A DNA stretch of 64,000 bases from Streptomyces triculaminicus (GCF_017349075.1 NZ_JAFMOF010000001.1:372001-436000); one strand, 5' to 3'; shown: positions 1 through 9,104, counted from the first letter of the stretch. A program made the numbers and translations. The notes: generated by a model not told the origin, from the letters alone.

Positions 1-966
1 CTACGGCGTGGGCCGTTCGGCGTACATCCGGGCGATGACCTCCTCGATGTCGGGCTCCCGCACCGACAGGTCCACCAGCGGATACCGTCCGGCCACCGCC
101 GCCACGACGGGCGCGGCGCTGTGGGTCGCGGGGAACGCCAGCCACTGCCGCGTCCCTTCGACCTTCACCGTGCGCGCGCCCGGCACTCCGGTGATGGGCG
201 GCATCTCGTGCTCCAGGTCGACCACGAGCGTCCGCTCGCTCTCCCCCACCGCGTGCAGCCCGTCCAGCGCGCCGTCGTACACGAGCCGGCCGTGGTCGAT
301 GACCATCACCCGCTTGCAGAGCTGCTCGATGTCGGTCAGGTCGTGCGTGGTGAGCAGAACGGTCATGCCGCGCTCGGCGTTCACCTCGCGCAGGAACTCG
401 CGCACCTTCGTCTTGCTCACCACGTCGAGGCCGATGGTGGGCTCGTCGAGGTAGAGCACCTCCGGGTCGTGCAGCAGCGCCGCCGCGATGTCCCCGCGCA
501 TCCGCTGGCCGAGCGAGAGCTGCCGTACGGGCACGTCCAGCAGCCGGCCGAGGTCGAGCAGTTCCACGCAGCGCTCGAGATTGGCGCGATAACGGTCCTC
601 GGGGACGCGGTACATGCGGCGCACCAGGCCGTAGGAGTCGCGCAGGGGAAGGTCCCACCACAGGGTCGTGCGCTGCCCGAAGACCACGCCGATGCGGCGG
701 GCGAGCCCCGTCCGGTCGCGGGAGGGGTCGACGCCCGCGACGCGCAGGCGCCCGCCGCTGGGCGTAAGGATGCCGGTGAGCATCTTGATGGTGGTGGACT
801 TCCCGGCGCCGTTGGGGCCGATGTAGCCGACCATCTCGCCGCGCGGCACGCGGAAGCTGATGCCGTCCACGGCCCGCACCTGGTGCCGTTCCCGGCGCAG
901 GAGGCCCGTTCTGCGGCGAACGTCGAAGACCTTCCGCACGCCGTCGAGCTCGATGAACGCGTCCAC
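1..966 (-). CDS. ABC-2 exporter ATP-binding protein
   Basis: Cytoplasmic ATPase that should power the two permeases encoded just upstream. Seen: Walker A GPNGAGKST near residues 47-55, signature LSLGQ near 147, Walker B LYLDEPT near 168, and the H-loop TTHD; 321 residues, usual for the DrrA/NatA-like family. The GTG at 966 is chosen because GGGAG lies about 9 bases upstream; the frame is open further upstream but those codons overlap the permease gene. The last gene of a three-gene leftward operon. The exported substrate cannot be read from the sequence. Confidence 0.93.
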   Translation of the reverse strand: MDAFIELDGVRKVFDVRRRTGLLRRERHQVRAVDGISFRVPRGEMVGYIGPNGAGKSTTIKMLTGILTPSGGRLRVAGVDPSRDRTGLARRIGVVFGQRTTLWWDLPLRDSYGLVRRMYRVPEDRYRANLERCVELLDLGRLLDVPVRQLSLGQRMRGDIAAALLHDPEVLYLDEPTIGLDVVSKTKVREFLREVNAERGMTVLLTTHDLTDIEQLCKRVMVIDHGRLVYDGALDGLHAVGESERTLVVDLEHEMPPITGVPGARTVKVEGTRQWLAFPATHSAAPVVAAVAGRYPLVDLSVREPDIEEVIARMYAERPTP

Positions 967-971
967 CCTCG

Positions 972-1799
972 TCAACTCCCCGTACTCCGATAGCTCCGCA
1001 GTCCCGTCCGCCACGCCAGAGCGGCCGCCGCGCAGCACCCGAGCGCCACCAGGGGCGAGGCGAAGTCGACCCAGGCGGGCAGCCGCAGCGGGTCGTCGCG
1101 GCCCAGGACGCGCAGTGCCGGCAGCCAGTTGACGAAGGCGAGCGGGACGACGAACGTGACCCCGCGCACCAGGTCGGTGGCGAAGACCGTGGGCGGGTAC
1201 TGCAGCAGCGTCGTCCCGCCGTAGGTGAAGGCGTTCTGTATCTCCGAGGCGTCGTCGGCCCTGAACTGGAACGCCGCCCCGGCGACGAAGACCGCCCCGA
1301 AGATGACCGCTCCGCTGACGAGCATCAGCGGGACGAGCGCCACCGTCACGGGCGTCCAGTGGACGTCGAGGCGCGTCAGCGACCAGGCCAGCAGCAGGAC
1401 TCCCTGGCTGAGCCGGCCCACCCGCCGCAGCGCGAAGCGGTCGGCGGCCACCTGGGCGAGGACGGGCACCGGGCGCGTCAGGAGCACGTCCAGCGTGCCG
1501 TCGCGCACCCGCCGGCCGAGGCGGTCCATGTTGCCGAGCGTGAGGTCGGCGATGCCGAAGGCGGTGCTCGTCGTGCCGTAGAGGAAGGCCACCTCGGGGA
1601 GGGAGAAGCCGCCGAGCACGTCGACGTGGGAGAACATGATGGCGATGGCCACGAAGTCCAGGGCGGTGGCGGCGAAGTTGCCCGCGGCCATCATCAGGAA
1701 GGACAGGCGGTACGCCATCGTCGAGCGCACCCACATGCCCACGATGAGCCCGTAGCAGCGCAGCCCCTCGCCCCACCGGCGCACGGCGGCGTCAGCCAC
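972..1799 (-). CDS. ABC-2 family transporter permease
   Basis: Integral membrane protein of 275 residues with about six hydrophobic segments and the N-terminal pattern of the COG3694-like exporters found next to DrrA-type ATPases. The GTG start at 1799 overlaps the stop of the preceding permease by 8 bases, and its own stop lies 5 bases before the chosen ATPase start, so the three genes are probably translationally coupled. A shared sub-pattern, DGTLDVLLTRPV, resembles GDIAVDLYRPV in the upstream permease, as expected for paired half-transporters. Substrate unknown. Confidence 0.9.
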   Translation of the reverse strand: MADAAVRRWGEGLRCYGLIVGMWVRSTMAYRLSFLMMAAGNFAATALDFVAIAIMFSHVDVLGGFSLPEVAFLYGTTSTAFGIADLTLGNMDRLGRRVRDGTLDVLLTRPVPVLAQVAADRFALRRVGRLSQGVLLLAWSLTRLDVHWTPVTVALVPLMLVSGAVIFGAVFVAGAAFQFRADDASEIQNAFTYGGTTLLQYPPTVFATDLVRGVTFVVPLAFVNWLPALRVLGRDDPLRLPAWVDFASPLVALGCCAAAALAWRTGLRSYRSTGS

Positions 1800-2592
1800 C
1801 CTGGACCACCACCTTGCGCGTCGCCGCCGACTGCAGCAGCCGTCCCGCCGCGAGCAGGACCGCCGCCCACACCGCCTGGAAGGCCAGCGCGGCGGCGAGG
1901 CCGGTCCCGCGGTGGCGCTCCAGGAGGACGTCCACGGGCACCTGCAGCATGGCCGCCCACGGCAGGGTCCGCGCGACCTCGCCGAAGGCGCCGGGGAAGA
2001 CGTTCAGGGGCAGCAGCGTGCCGGAGAAGAACATGCACAGCAGGGCGCTCAGCATGCCCGCCCCGGCGCCGTCGAGGAGCCAGAAGGAGCACAGCGCCAC
2101 CAGATAGCGCAGGGCGAAGCCCACGACGAGGCCCAAAAGGACCGACAGCAGGAAGGACAGCCAGGTCACGGGGTCGGCCGGGAGGGCGAGTTCGAAGGCG
2201 AGGGCGCCGACGGCCAGCGGCACCACACCGCGTCCCAGCAGCTGGAAGGCCGCCCGTCCCAGGTCGCTCGCCAGCCACCACGCCTGCAGGTCCACGGGCC
2301 GGTAGAGGTCGACGGCGATGTCGCCGGAGCGGATGCGGTCCTGGAGCTCCTCCTGGAAGCCCCCGCCGAGCAGCGAGGCGGAGGCCAGCAGCGCCTGGCT
2401 GACCCAGACGAACGTCAGCGCCTGCGCCCGGTCGTAACCGCCCAGGTGCGGGCGTTCGTTCCACAGGGCGATGTAGGTGGAGGCGACGATAAAACCGAAG
2501 ACCGTATTGGTGAACACCCCGGCGGCGGTGGCCGTCCGGTACGTCGCGTACCGCCGGAAGCCGCCGGCCGCGACGGCCGCGTACAGCCGCAT
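1792..2592 (-). CDS. ABC-2 family transporter permease
   Basis: First gene of the leftward exporter operon; 266 residues with about six membrane segments. The ATG at 2592 (MRLYAAVAAGG) is preferred over a longer in-frame start because GAGGGGG lies 7-8 bases upstream and homologues normally begin with this short amphipathic stretch before the first membrane segment. It pairs with the next permease to form the membrane pore. The region between this gene and the divergent penicillin-binding protein at 2856 must hold both promoters. Confidence 0.88.
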   Translation of the reverse strand: MRLYAAVAAGGFRRYATYRTATAAGVFTNTVFGFIVASTYIALWNERPHLGGYDRAQALTFVWVSQALLASASLLGGGFQEELQDRIRSGDIAVDLYRPVDLQAWWLASDLGRAAFQLLGRGVVPLAVGALAFELALPADPVTWLSFLLSVLLGLVVGFALRYLVALCSFWLLDGAGAGMLSALLCMFFSGTLLPLNVFPGAFGEVARTLPWAAMLQVPVDVLLERHRGTGLAAALAFQAVWAAVLLAAGRLLQSAATRKVVVQGG

Positions 2593-2855
2593 CCCGCGAT
2601 CCCCCTCGTCGTCGCCGAAGCGCACGAGCCTAGCCGTACGTATCGTCCTCGAACCACGGAATTTCACCCCATGGAGTGGTCGGGCTGGCCTGAACGGCCC
2701 TTACGGAGCTGTCAAACGTGCGCTGGGACCTTCAGCCGGAACGCTTGATGCGACAGTGTCTTTCGGGGCGTACGACGCAGTTCGGAACCGCCCGACCCGA
2801 TACTGCTCCGCCGTGGCCGCACAACCTCGGCGGCGGCCGAGGAGTCCCTGGAGAC

Positions 2856-5165
2856 ATGAGCGACGAGCAGTCACAGCAGCGGTCCGCCGGTGCTGGTCAC
2901 GCGCCGCCCCGTTGGGCCCCGCGGGGGGAGGCGGCCGCGGCACCCGGCGCGCCCGGCGGACGAGGCCGCCGCCCCCGGCGCACGGGCGTGCGCCGGCTGG
3001 TGCCCACCTGGCGCATGGTGCTCGGGGGCTTCCTCCTGATCGTCCTGCTGATCGTGGGCGCGCTGGTCGCCGGCTATCTGCTGGTCGACATCCCCCCGGC
3101 CAACAAGGCCGCCGTCGCCGAGAGCAACGTCTTCCTCTACTCCGACGGCTCCCAGCTCGCCCGCGACGGCGAGGTCAACCGCGAGAGCGTGGCGCTCAGC
3201 CGCGTCCCCAAGGACGTCCAGCACGCCGTCCTCGCCGCCGAGGACCGCGACTTCTACTCCGAGTCGGCGGTCAATCCCGAGGCGATGCTGCGCGCCGCCT
3301 GGAACACCGTCACCGGCAAGGGGAAGCAGTCCGGTTCGACGATCACCCAGCAGTACGTCAAGAACTACTACCTCGGCCAGGAACAGACCATCAGCCGCAA
3401 GGTGAAGGAGTTCTTCATCGCCATCAAGCTGGACCGCGAGGAGAGCAAGAACGACATCCTCGAGGGCTATCTCAACACCAGCTACTTCGGGCGCAACGCC
3501 TACGGCATCCAGGCCGCGTCCCAGGCGTACTACGGCAAGGACTCCGACAAGCTCACCACCGCCGAGGGCGCCTACCTCGCCACCCTCCTCAACGCCCCCA
3601 GCGCCTACGACGTGGGCGCGCATCCCGAGAACAAGCCGCGGGCGCTGGCCCGCTGGAACTACGTCCTCGACGGCATGCTGAAGAAGAAGTGGCTCGGGCA
3701 GGACGAGCGGGCGCGGATCACGTTCCCGATGCCCGGCAAGACCAAGCCGCGGCTGAGCATGACGGGACAGCGCGGCTATCTGGTGGAGGCCGTCAAGGAC
3801 TACCTGACCACCAACAAGATCATCGACGAGACGACGCTGGCCGCCGGCGGCTATCGCGTCACCACGACGATCGACAGGAAGAAGCAGGCCGCCTTCGTCG
3901 ACGCGGTGCGCGGGCAGCTGATGGACGACCTCAGCGACGACCGCAAGGTCGACCGGTACGTACGCGCCGGCGGCGCCTCCATCGACCCGAAGACCGGCAA
4001 GGTCGTCGCCCTCTACGGCGGCATCGACTACACCAAGCAGTACGTCAACAACGCCACCCGGCGCGACTACCAGGTCGGCTCCACGTTCAAGCCGTTCGTC
4101 TTCACCTCGGCCGTCGACAACGACTCCACCACCCAGCAGGGCCGCCCGATCACGCCGTACACGGTCTACGACGGCACCAACAGGCGGCCGGTGCAGGGCA
4201 GCGGCGGCCCGGTGGGCTACGCGCCGGAGAACGAGGACGGCCGGTCCTACGGCCCGATCACGGTCACCAAGGCCACCGACCTGTCGGTGAACTCCGTGTA
4301 CGCGCAGATGGCCCAGGACGTCGGCCCCGCGAAGGTCAAGGCCACCGCCGTCGCCCTCGGCGTCCCCGCCCGGACGCCCGACCTGACCGCCACCCCCTCC
4401 ATCGCGCTCGGTGTCGCCACCGCCAGCGTCCTGGACATGACCCAGGCCTACGCGACGCTCGCCAACCACGGCCGGCACGGCCCGTACACGCTGGTGGAGT
4501 CGGTGGCCAAGTCGGGCGAGGACATCCAGCTGCCGGACGGCAGGGAGGTCAAGCAGGTGGTGACGCGCGAGGCCGCCGACACCACGACCTCGATCCTGCA
4601 GAGCGTCGTGGAGAGCGGCACCGGCCGCAGGGCCCAGGCCGCGGGCCGGCCGGCGGCGGGCAAGACGGGCACGGCCGAGGAGGACAAGGCCGCCTGGTTC
4701 GCGGGCTACACCCCCGATCTGGCGACCGTCGTGGCGGTGATGGGCCAGGACCCCGACACCGGCGACCAGAAGCCGTTGTACGGGGCGGCCGGGGAGGCCC
4801 GTATGAACGGCGGCGACTATCCGGCGCGGATCTGGGCGTCGTACACCGCCGACGCGCTGGAGGGCACCGAGGCCACCGACTTCGACCTGGAGCCGCAGGG
4901 CGGCGTGGTGACGCCGCCCCTCGAGCCGAGCCCGACGTCGGCTCCGCCGACGGAGCCCACCGCCCCGCCGACGACGGTCCCACCGTTCAGCCCGCCGCCC
5001 ACCGAGGGCCCGCGGCAGCCACCGGAGTTCACGGTTCCGCCGGTCACCCCGCCGGGCTTCCCGACGCCGCCGGGACTGCCCACGTTCGGGCCGCCGAACG
5101 AGGGCAAGGAGCGGCATCCGGCGGAGCACCGGGGCGCCGGCGACCTGCTGGGGTACGACTACTGA
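2856..5165 (+). CDS. bifunctional class A penicillin-binding protein
   Basis: Peptidoglycan synthase, membrane-anchored with its catalytic domains outside. Seen: a cytoplasmic Arg/Pro-rich start, a membrane segment near 54-78, a GT51 glycosyltransferase domain with EDRDFYSE near 129 and GSTITQQ, then a transpeptidase domain with active-site STFK at Ser409, SVN near 477 and KTGT near 603. The last 110 residues are a Pro/Thr-rich tail typical of actinobacterial PBPs. 769 residues. The start ATG at 2856 has GGAG a few bases upstream; the open frame extends to 2718 but that part lacks coding character. Confidence 0.96.
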   Translation: MSDEQSQQRSAGAGHAPPRWAPRGEAAAAPGAPGGRGRRPRRTGVRRLVPTWRMVLGGFLLIVLLIVGALVAGYLLVDIPPANKAAVAESNVFLYSDGSQLARDGEVNRESVALSRVPKDVQHAVLAAEDRDFYSESAVNPEAMLRAAWNTVTGKGKQSGSTITQQYVKNYYLGQEQTISRKVKEFFIAIKLDREESKNDILEGYLNTSYFGRNAYGIQAASQAYYGKDSDKLTTAEGAYLATLLNAPSAYDVGAHPENKPRALARWNYVLDGMLKKKWLGQDERARITFPMPGKTKPRLSMTGQRGYLVEAVKDYLTTNKIIDETTLAAGGYRVTTTIDRKKQAAFVDAVRGQLMDDLSDDRKVDRYVRAGGASIDPKTGKVVALYGGIDYTKQYVNNATRRDYQVGSTFKPFVFTSAVDNDSTTQQGRPITPYTVYDGTNRRPVQGSGGPVGYAPENEDGRSYGPITVTKATDLSVNSVYAQMAQDVGPAKVKATAVALGVPARTPDLTATPSIALGVATASVLDMTQAYATLANHGRHGPYTLVESVAKSGEDIQLPDGREVKQVVTREAADTTTSILQSVVESGTGRRAQAAGRPAAGKTGTAEEDKAAWFAGYTPDLATVVAVMGQDPDTGDQKPLYGAAGEARMNGGDYPARIWASYTADALEGTEATDFDLEPQGGVVTPPLEPSPTSAPPTEPTAPPTTVPPFSPPPTEGPRQPPEFTVPPVTPPGFPTPPGLPTFGPPNEGKERHPAEHRGAGDLLGYDY

Positions 5166-5172
5166 CGGCCGC

Positions 5173-5493
5173 TCAGTGGCCGGACGTGGCCTTCAGGCCG
5201 ACCACGGCCACCAGCAGCAGGGTGATGAACAGGACCCGGGCGGCGGTCACCGGCTCGCCGAGCACGGTCATGCCGAGCACCGCCGCCCCGGCCGCGCCGA
5301 TGCCGACCCACACTCCGTAGGCCGTGCCGATGGGGAGCGTCTTGGCGGCCTGGGCCAGCAGCAGCATGCTGGCGACGATGCCGGCGACGGTGAACACGCT
5401 CGGCCACAGCCGCGTGAAACCTTCGGTGAACTTCATGCCGATCGCCCAGCCGACCTCGAGCAGACCGGCGACGGCGAGCAGGACCCATGCCAT
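5173..5493 (-). CDS. sugE: SMR family guanidinium exporter, SugE/Gdx type
   Basis: Small four-helix membrane protein of 106 residues that should act as a dual-topology dimer. Seen: the conserved membrane Glu in LLEVGWAIG, the KFTEGFTRLWPS segment and TLPIGTAYGVWVGIGA, which match the SugE/Gdx branch rather than EmrE. Known: this branch exports guanidinium. That role is supported here by a guanidine-III riboswitch 38 bases upstream of the start. SD GGAGG precedes ATG 5493. The gene converges on the PBP gene, with only 7 bases between stops and no hairpin seen. Confidence 0.95.
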   Translation of the reverse strand: MAWVLLAVAGLLEVGWAIGMKFTEGFTRLWPSVFTVAGIVASMLLLAQAAKTLPIGTAYGVWVGIGAAGAAVLGMTVLGEPVTAARVLFITLLLVAVVGLKATSGH

Positions 5494-5530
5494 GACGGCA
5501 CCTCCGGGGGAAAAGGGACTCTCCAGGGGT

Positions 5531-5571
5531 GCGTCGTCTTGTCCTGACCCGGTACGGCGCGTCTCGTCGGG
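5531..5571 (-). promoter_or_regulatory. guanidine-III (ykkC-III) riboswitch
   Basis: On the minus strand this 41-base stretch begins CCCGACGAG, contains CGCGCCGUACCGGGUCAGG and ends ACAAGACGACGC. From memory this matches the guanidine-III pseudoknot consensus (for example the Thermobifida fusca aptamer) at nearly every conserved base. It lies 38 bases before the sugE start, with the SD of sugE in between, so control of translation initiation or nearby termination is likely. The downstream gene is the known partner class, which makes the call strong. Confidence 0.93.
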
Positions 5572-5611
5572 TATGACGACCGTATCAAAAGTGGACGGAC
5601 AGGGACATCCG

Positions 5612-5953
5612 TCAGAGGTAGAGACCTGTGGAGTCCTCGGATCCCTCGAGGCGCTCCGCCGCCACCGCGTGCAGGTCCCGCTCGCGCATCAGGACGTAGG
5701 CGACCCCGCGGACCTCCACCTCGGCGCGGTCCTCCGGGTCGTAGAGCACCCGGTCGCCCGGCTCGACCGTGCGTACGCTCTGCCCGACCGCGACGACCTC
5801 GGCCCAGGCGAGCCTGCGGCCCACCGCCGCCGTCGCCGGGATGACGATGCCGCCGGTGGACCGGCGCTCGCCCTCGGGGATGTCGGTCCGGACCAGCACG
5901 CGGTCGTGGAGCATCCGGATGGGCAGCTTGTCGTGGGTGGTGTTCGTACTCAC
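5612..5953 (-). CDS. GroES-like co-chaperone family protein
   Basis: 113 residues with the GroES-type core: LHDRVLVRTD, GGIVIPATA, GDRVLYDPED and ADVLMRERD-like C-terminal strand (YVLMRERDLHAV). It lacks a groEL neighbour, so it is a stand-alone GroES paralogue as seen in many Streptomyces; its chaperonin partner is not known. GTG 5953 (VSTNTTHD) is chosen by recalled homologue starts; a second GTG at 5992 is possible. No clear SD is seen before either start. Role inferred only from the fold. Confidence 0.8.
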   Translation of the reverse strand: MSTNTTHDKLPIRMLHDRVLVRTDIPEGERRSTGGIVIPATAAVGRRLAWAEVVAVGQSVRTVEPGDRVLYDPEDRAEVEVRGVAYVLMRERDLHAVAAERLEGSEDSTGLYL

Positions 5954-6027
5954 GCGAAGACGGTACCTGCCCGGGCCCGGCGGCGAGGCCACAGGGCCGT
6001 CATCCGGCCCGAACCGGTCACCGTGGC

Positions 6028-6369
6028 CTACCGCTTACGGCGGCCGGAGGGCTTCGAGGACTTCTTCGAGGAGGCCACCAGCAGGCCCACGACGCCCACG
6101 GCCACCATGGCCACCGGAACGATCCTCTCCAGGCGCGGGGAGCCGTCCTCGGCGGTGAAGCGGGCGCGCACCTCGGAGACGACCCGGTTGGCCGCCACAT
6201 ACGCGCGGCCCGCCGTGTGGTCCACCTTGGAGGCGACCTTCGCCTTGGCGTCCCCGATGATCGTCTTCGGGTGCATCCGCACACCGATCTCGTCGAGCGT
6301 CACGGCGAGCTCCTGCCGCCGACGGGCGATGTCCGCCTCGATCTGCGCAGGGGTCCTGGCTTCCGCCAC
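6028..6369 (-). CDS. DUF3618 domain membrane protein
   Basis: 113 residues. Seen: an N-terminal helical block RTPAQIEADIARRRQEL that is the hallmark of DUF3618, a central helical region, one membrane segment near 85-103 (VPVAMVAVGVVGLLVA) and a Lys/Arg-rich C-terminus. Function is not established for the family; it is common in actinobacteria and often near stress or envelope genes. GTG start at 6369 with GGAGG upstream. Divergent from bcp, sharing a 140-base intergenic region. Confidence 0.9.
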   Translation of the reverse strand: MAEARTPAQIEADIARRRQELAVTLDEIGVRMHPKTIIGDAKAKVASKVDHTAGRAYVAANRVVSEVRARFTAEDGSPRLERIVPVAMVAVGVVGLLVASSKKSSKPSGRRKR

Positions 6370-6509
6370 CGCGCTGCCTCCGTCTCGTCGATAAGAATGA
6401 AGAGTGATGACTACAGTCTGTCAGCTGCCCCGGCCCGGCGCCCCGCGGCACCCCCGATCCGTGACCTGACTACCCTCGGGACCGTAACCACGATCTGTCG
6501 AGGAGAGCC

Positions 6510-6977
6510 ATGAGCGAGCGACTGCAGCCCGGCGAGACCGCCCCCGCCTTCACCCTGCCCGACGCGGACGGCAAGCAGGTCTCGCTCGCCGACCACCTGG
6601 GCCGCAAGGTCATCGTCTACTTCTACCCCGCCGCCCTCACCCCGGGCTGCACCAAGCAGGCCTGCGACTTCACCGACAACCTCGACCTCCTCGCCGGGCA
6701 CGGCTACGACGTCATCGGCGTCTCCCCGGACAAGCCGGAGAAGCTCGCGAAGTTCCGCGAGAAGGAGAGCCTGAAGGTCACGCTCGTCGGCGACCCGGAC
6801 AAGGCGGTCCTCGAGGCCTACGGCGCCTTCGGCGAGAAGAAGCTGTACGGCAAGACGGTCACCGGCGTCATCCGCTCGACCATCGTCGTCGACGAGGAGG
6901 GCAAGGTCGAGCGCGCCCTCTACAACGTCAAGGCCACCGGCCACGTCGCGAAGATCATCAAGGACCTGGGGCTGTAA
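6510..6977 (+). CDS. bcp: thioredoxin-dependent peroxiredoxin Bcp
   Basis: Reduces hydrogen peroxide and organic peroxides in the cytoplasm using thioredoxin. Seen: 155 residues, AhpC/TSA fold, peroxidatic Cys47 in TPGCTKQACDF and a probable resolving Cys52 five residues later, the arrangement of 2-Cys Bcp enzymes. SD GAGGAG lies about 6 bases before ATG 6510. The 3' end overlaps the convergent histidine kinase gene by 20 bases. Confidence 0.96.
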   Translation: MSERLQPGETAPAFTLPDADGKQVSLADHLGRKVIVYFYPAALTPGCTKQACDFTDNLDLLAGHGYDVIGVSPDKPEKLAKFREKESLKVTLVGDPDKAVLEAYGAFGEKKLYGKTVTGVIRSTIVVDEEGKVERALYNVKATGHVAKIIKDLGL

Positions 6978-8238
6978 TCGCCCGCGGGCACGGCGACCGC
7001 TCGGGCTCGCCCTCGTCCTCGGCCTCCGGCAGGTCGAGGACGGCCTGGGCGCCGCCGCCCTCCGCCGACCCGAACGCCAGCCGCGCCCCGAGCACCGCCG
7101 CCTGGCCCACCGCGATCGTCAGCCCCAGGCCGTGGCCCGTGCCGCGCTCCGGCGCGGCCGTACGGAACCGGCGCGGCCCCTGGTCCACCAGGCCCGGCGG
7201 GAAGCCGTCGCCGTGGTCGCGGACGACGATCCGGGTGCCCTCCACGGTGATCTCGATGGGGGGACGGCCGTGCTTGGCGGCGTTGGCGAGGATGTTGACC
7301 AGAACCCGCTCCACCCGGCGGGCGTCGGTCACCACGATCCGGCCCTCGCCGATCACCGCGACGGCCACGTCGCCCACCCCGCGCTGGCCGCGCGCCCGCT
7401 TGACGATGCCGTGCACCAGCGAGGGCAGCTCCACCGCCTCGAGCTGGGCGCTCTCCACCCCGGCGTCCAGCCGGGAGACCTCGAGCAGGTCCTCCACCAG
7501 CGCACGCATCGTCTGCGCGCGCTCCTGCACCATCTCCACGGCCCGCGGGTGCGGCAGCAGCTCCGCGGACGCCACGAGTCCCGCGACCGGGGTGCGCAGC
7601 TCGTGCGCCACGTCCGCCGTGAACTGCCGCTCCGCCGACACCCGCGCCGCCAGCGACATGGCCATGTGGTGCACCGACCGGCCCAGCTCGGCGACCTCGT
7701 CGCGGCCGCCGGCGTGCAGCGCGTCCGCGTCGGGCGCCTCGCCGGAGGCGATCCGCCGGGCCGCCGCGGCGCTCAGCCGCAGCCGCCGCGACAGGCTCTG
7801 CGCGACGAACCACGCCACCACCGCCATCAGCGCCACCGTCGCCGCGCCGGCCACCACCAGCGCCTTGTCCAGCGCGGCCTGCAGCGGGTCGCGGTCGGGG
7901 TACGACGCCGAGATCGACAGCACCTTGTCGTCGCCGACCGGCGTCGCGGCCCACACGCGCGGGTCGTCGCCGCCGCTGATGTACGTGCCCGACTGGCCCT
8001 TGGCCACGGCCTTCTCCAGGGGGAACGGCAGCGTGGAGTCGTCCAGCTGGGCGCCCAGCGCGAGGGTGCCGTCGCGCTGGTAGATCTGCAGGGCGGAGCT
8101 CAGCAGTCCGTCCTGGTACGCCAGCGCCTGCCGGTCGCGTTCCATGCCCGAGATGTGGTGCACGGCGACGCCGAGGACCACGACGGCCAAGGCGGTGACA
8201 AAGGAGATCGCGAGCGCGATCCGGCCACGAATACCCAT
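6958..8238 (-). CDS. sensor histidine kinase
   Basis: Membrane sensor kinase of 426 residues. Seen: a first membrane segment near 7-27, an extracytoplasmic sensor of about 120 residues, a second membrane segment near 145-168, a HAMP linker, the H-box FTADVAHELRTP, an N-box NILANAAKH, and G-boxes DHGDGFP and GTGHGLGLT. The ATG at 8238 overlaps the stop of the upstream anchored protein (TGATG), suggesting the two are co-translated and that the upstream product may be its signal partner. No response regulator gene is adjacent. Confidence 0.92.
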   Translation of the reverse strand: MGIRGRIALAISFVTALAVVVLGVAVHHISGMERDRQALAYQDGLLSSALQIYQRDGTLALGAQLDDSTLPFPLEKAVAKGQSGTYISGGDDPRVWAATPVGDDKVLSISASYPDRDPLQAALDKALVVAGAATVALMAVVAWFVAQSLSRRLRLSAAAARRIASGEAPDADALHAGGRDEVAELGRSVHHMAMSLAARVSAERQFTADVAHELRTPVAGLVASAELLPHPRAVEMVQERAQTMRALVEDLLEVSRLDAGVESAQLEAVELPSLVHGIVKRARGQRGVGDVAVAVIGEGRIVVTDARRVERVLVNILANAAKHGRPPIEITVEGTRIVVRDHGDGFPPGLVDQGPRRFRTAAPERGTGHGLGLTIAVGQAAVLGARLAFGSAEGGGAQAVLDLPEAEDEGEPERSPCPRAITAPGP

Positions 8239-8810
8239 CACGCGATCGGGAACACCTCTGTGTGCTCCCCCTTGGGAGTGGCACCCGTGTACGTCACCTC
8301 GAGGGCGGTGAAGGCCACCAGCCCGTCCACCTCCTTCGGCCCGAACAGCCGCAGCCGTGCCGGGAAGGACTTGCCGGCCGCCGCTCCCGCGGCGCCGCTG
8401 GAGACCTGCACCACTCCGCTGCCGTCCGCGCCGGCCGCCGTGTACCGGTCCCACTGGATGCCGCTGGCCACCCGGCCCGCGGTGGAGCAGTCGAGGGTGA
8501 TGATCGTCGGCTCCGGGACCGGCTCCCCGACCCCGCAGTCCCGCACGCCCGGCACCTCGCGCGAGTCCGCGTCGTCGACCTCCACCTGCGACTCCTGCCC
8601 GGCCGCCCGCGACTTCTGGGCGGCGGTGGTCTTCGGCGCCTCGTCGACGCTGCGCGCGCGGTCCGTGGCGTTGGCCAGCCAGACCCCGCCGAGCACCAGC
8701 ACGGCGACTCCTGCCAGGATCGCCACCACGGTGCGCATGCCCGCCCAACGAGCCACGGCGCGGTCGGTCATCGGGCTCTCTTCCTCGATCACGTGCGGGT
8801 GTTCGTTCAC
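8238..8810 (-). CDS. membrane-anchored protein coupled to the histidine kinase
   Basis: 190 residues: a short cytoplasmic start, one membrane segment (VVAILAGVAVLVLGGVWLA) and an outside domain of about 130 residues containing a Cys pair (RDCGVGEP and TLDCSTAG) that could form a disulfide. No known domain is recognised. It is translated into the kinase gene with overlapping stop and start, so a role as sensor accessory is inferred. GTG 8810 is chosen for continuous coding character; ATG 8771, with GAGGAAGAG just upstream, is a good alternative. Confidence 0.7.
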   Translation of the reverse strand: MNEHPHVIEEESPMTDRAVARWAGMRTVVAILAGVAVLVLGGVWLANATDRARSVDEAPKTTAAQKSRAAGQESQVEVDDADSREVPGVRDCGVGEPVPEPTIITLDCSTAGRVASGIQWDRYTAAGADGSGVVQVSSGAAGAAAGKSFPARLRLFGPKEVDGLVAFTALEVTYTGATPKGEHTEVFPIA

Positions 8811-8977
8811 GGGCGTGTCCACTCCCGCTCTGAGGGACGGTGAAACGGCACTCCGCGTTCCCGTCGGGGCGCACCGGCTTCGCCTCGCGGGCGCCGGCGA
8901 CGTGTCCGGCGCGGGGCGCGCGCCGCCCGGACCGCCTCCCAACTACCGCCTGGGGGCCGATACGATGGCCGTGACCG

Positions 8978-9061
8978 GCGGCCGTGGTGGAATTGGCAGT
9001 CACGCTGGGTTTAGGTCCCAGTGGGGTAACACCCGTGAGGGTTCGAGTCCCTCCGGCCGCA
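8978..9061 (+). tRNA. tRNA-Leu (anticodon TAG)
   Basis: A class II cloverleaf: acceptor GCGGCCG paired with CGGCCGC, a D-arm with GGAATTGGCAG, anticodon stem CTGGG/CCCAG around a TTTAGGT loop giving anticodon TAG, a long variable arm (GGGGTAACACCC), and a T-arm GGGTTCGAGTCCC. Reads CUA/CUG-type Leu codons. CCA is not encoded. A strong inverted repeat follows at 9068. Confidence 0.97.
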
Positions 9062-9067
9062 CACGAA

Positions 9068-9104
9068 CGAAGGGCCGTCCCGCGCGTCGCGGGGCGGCCC
9101 TTCG
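9068..9104. terminator. bidirectional terminator hairpin
   Basis: CGAAGGGCCGTCCCGCG (9068-9084) pairs with CGCGGGGCGGCCCTTCG (9088-9104) around a 3-base loop, with a single G-T wobble. It sits just after tRNA-Leu and 10 bases beyond the stop of the convergent rdgB, so it could serve both. Confidence 0.8.
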
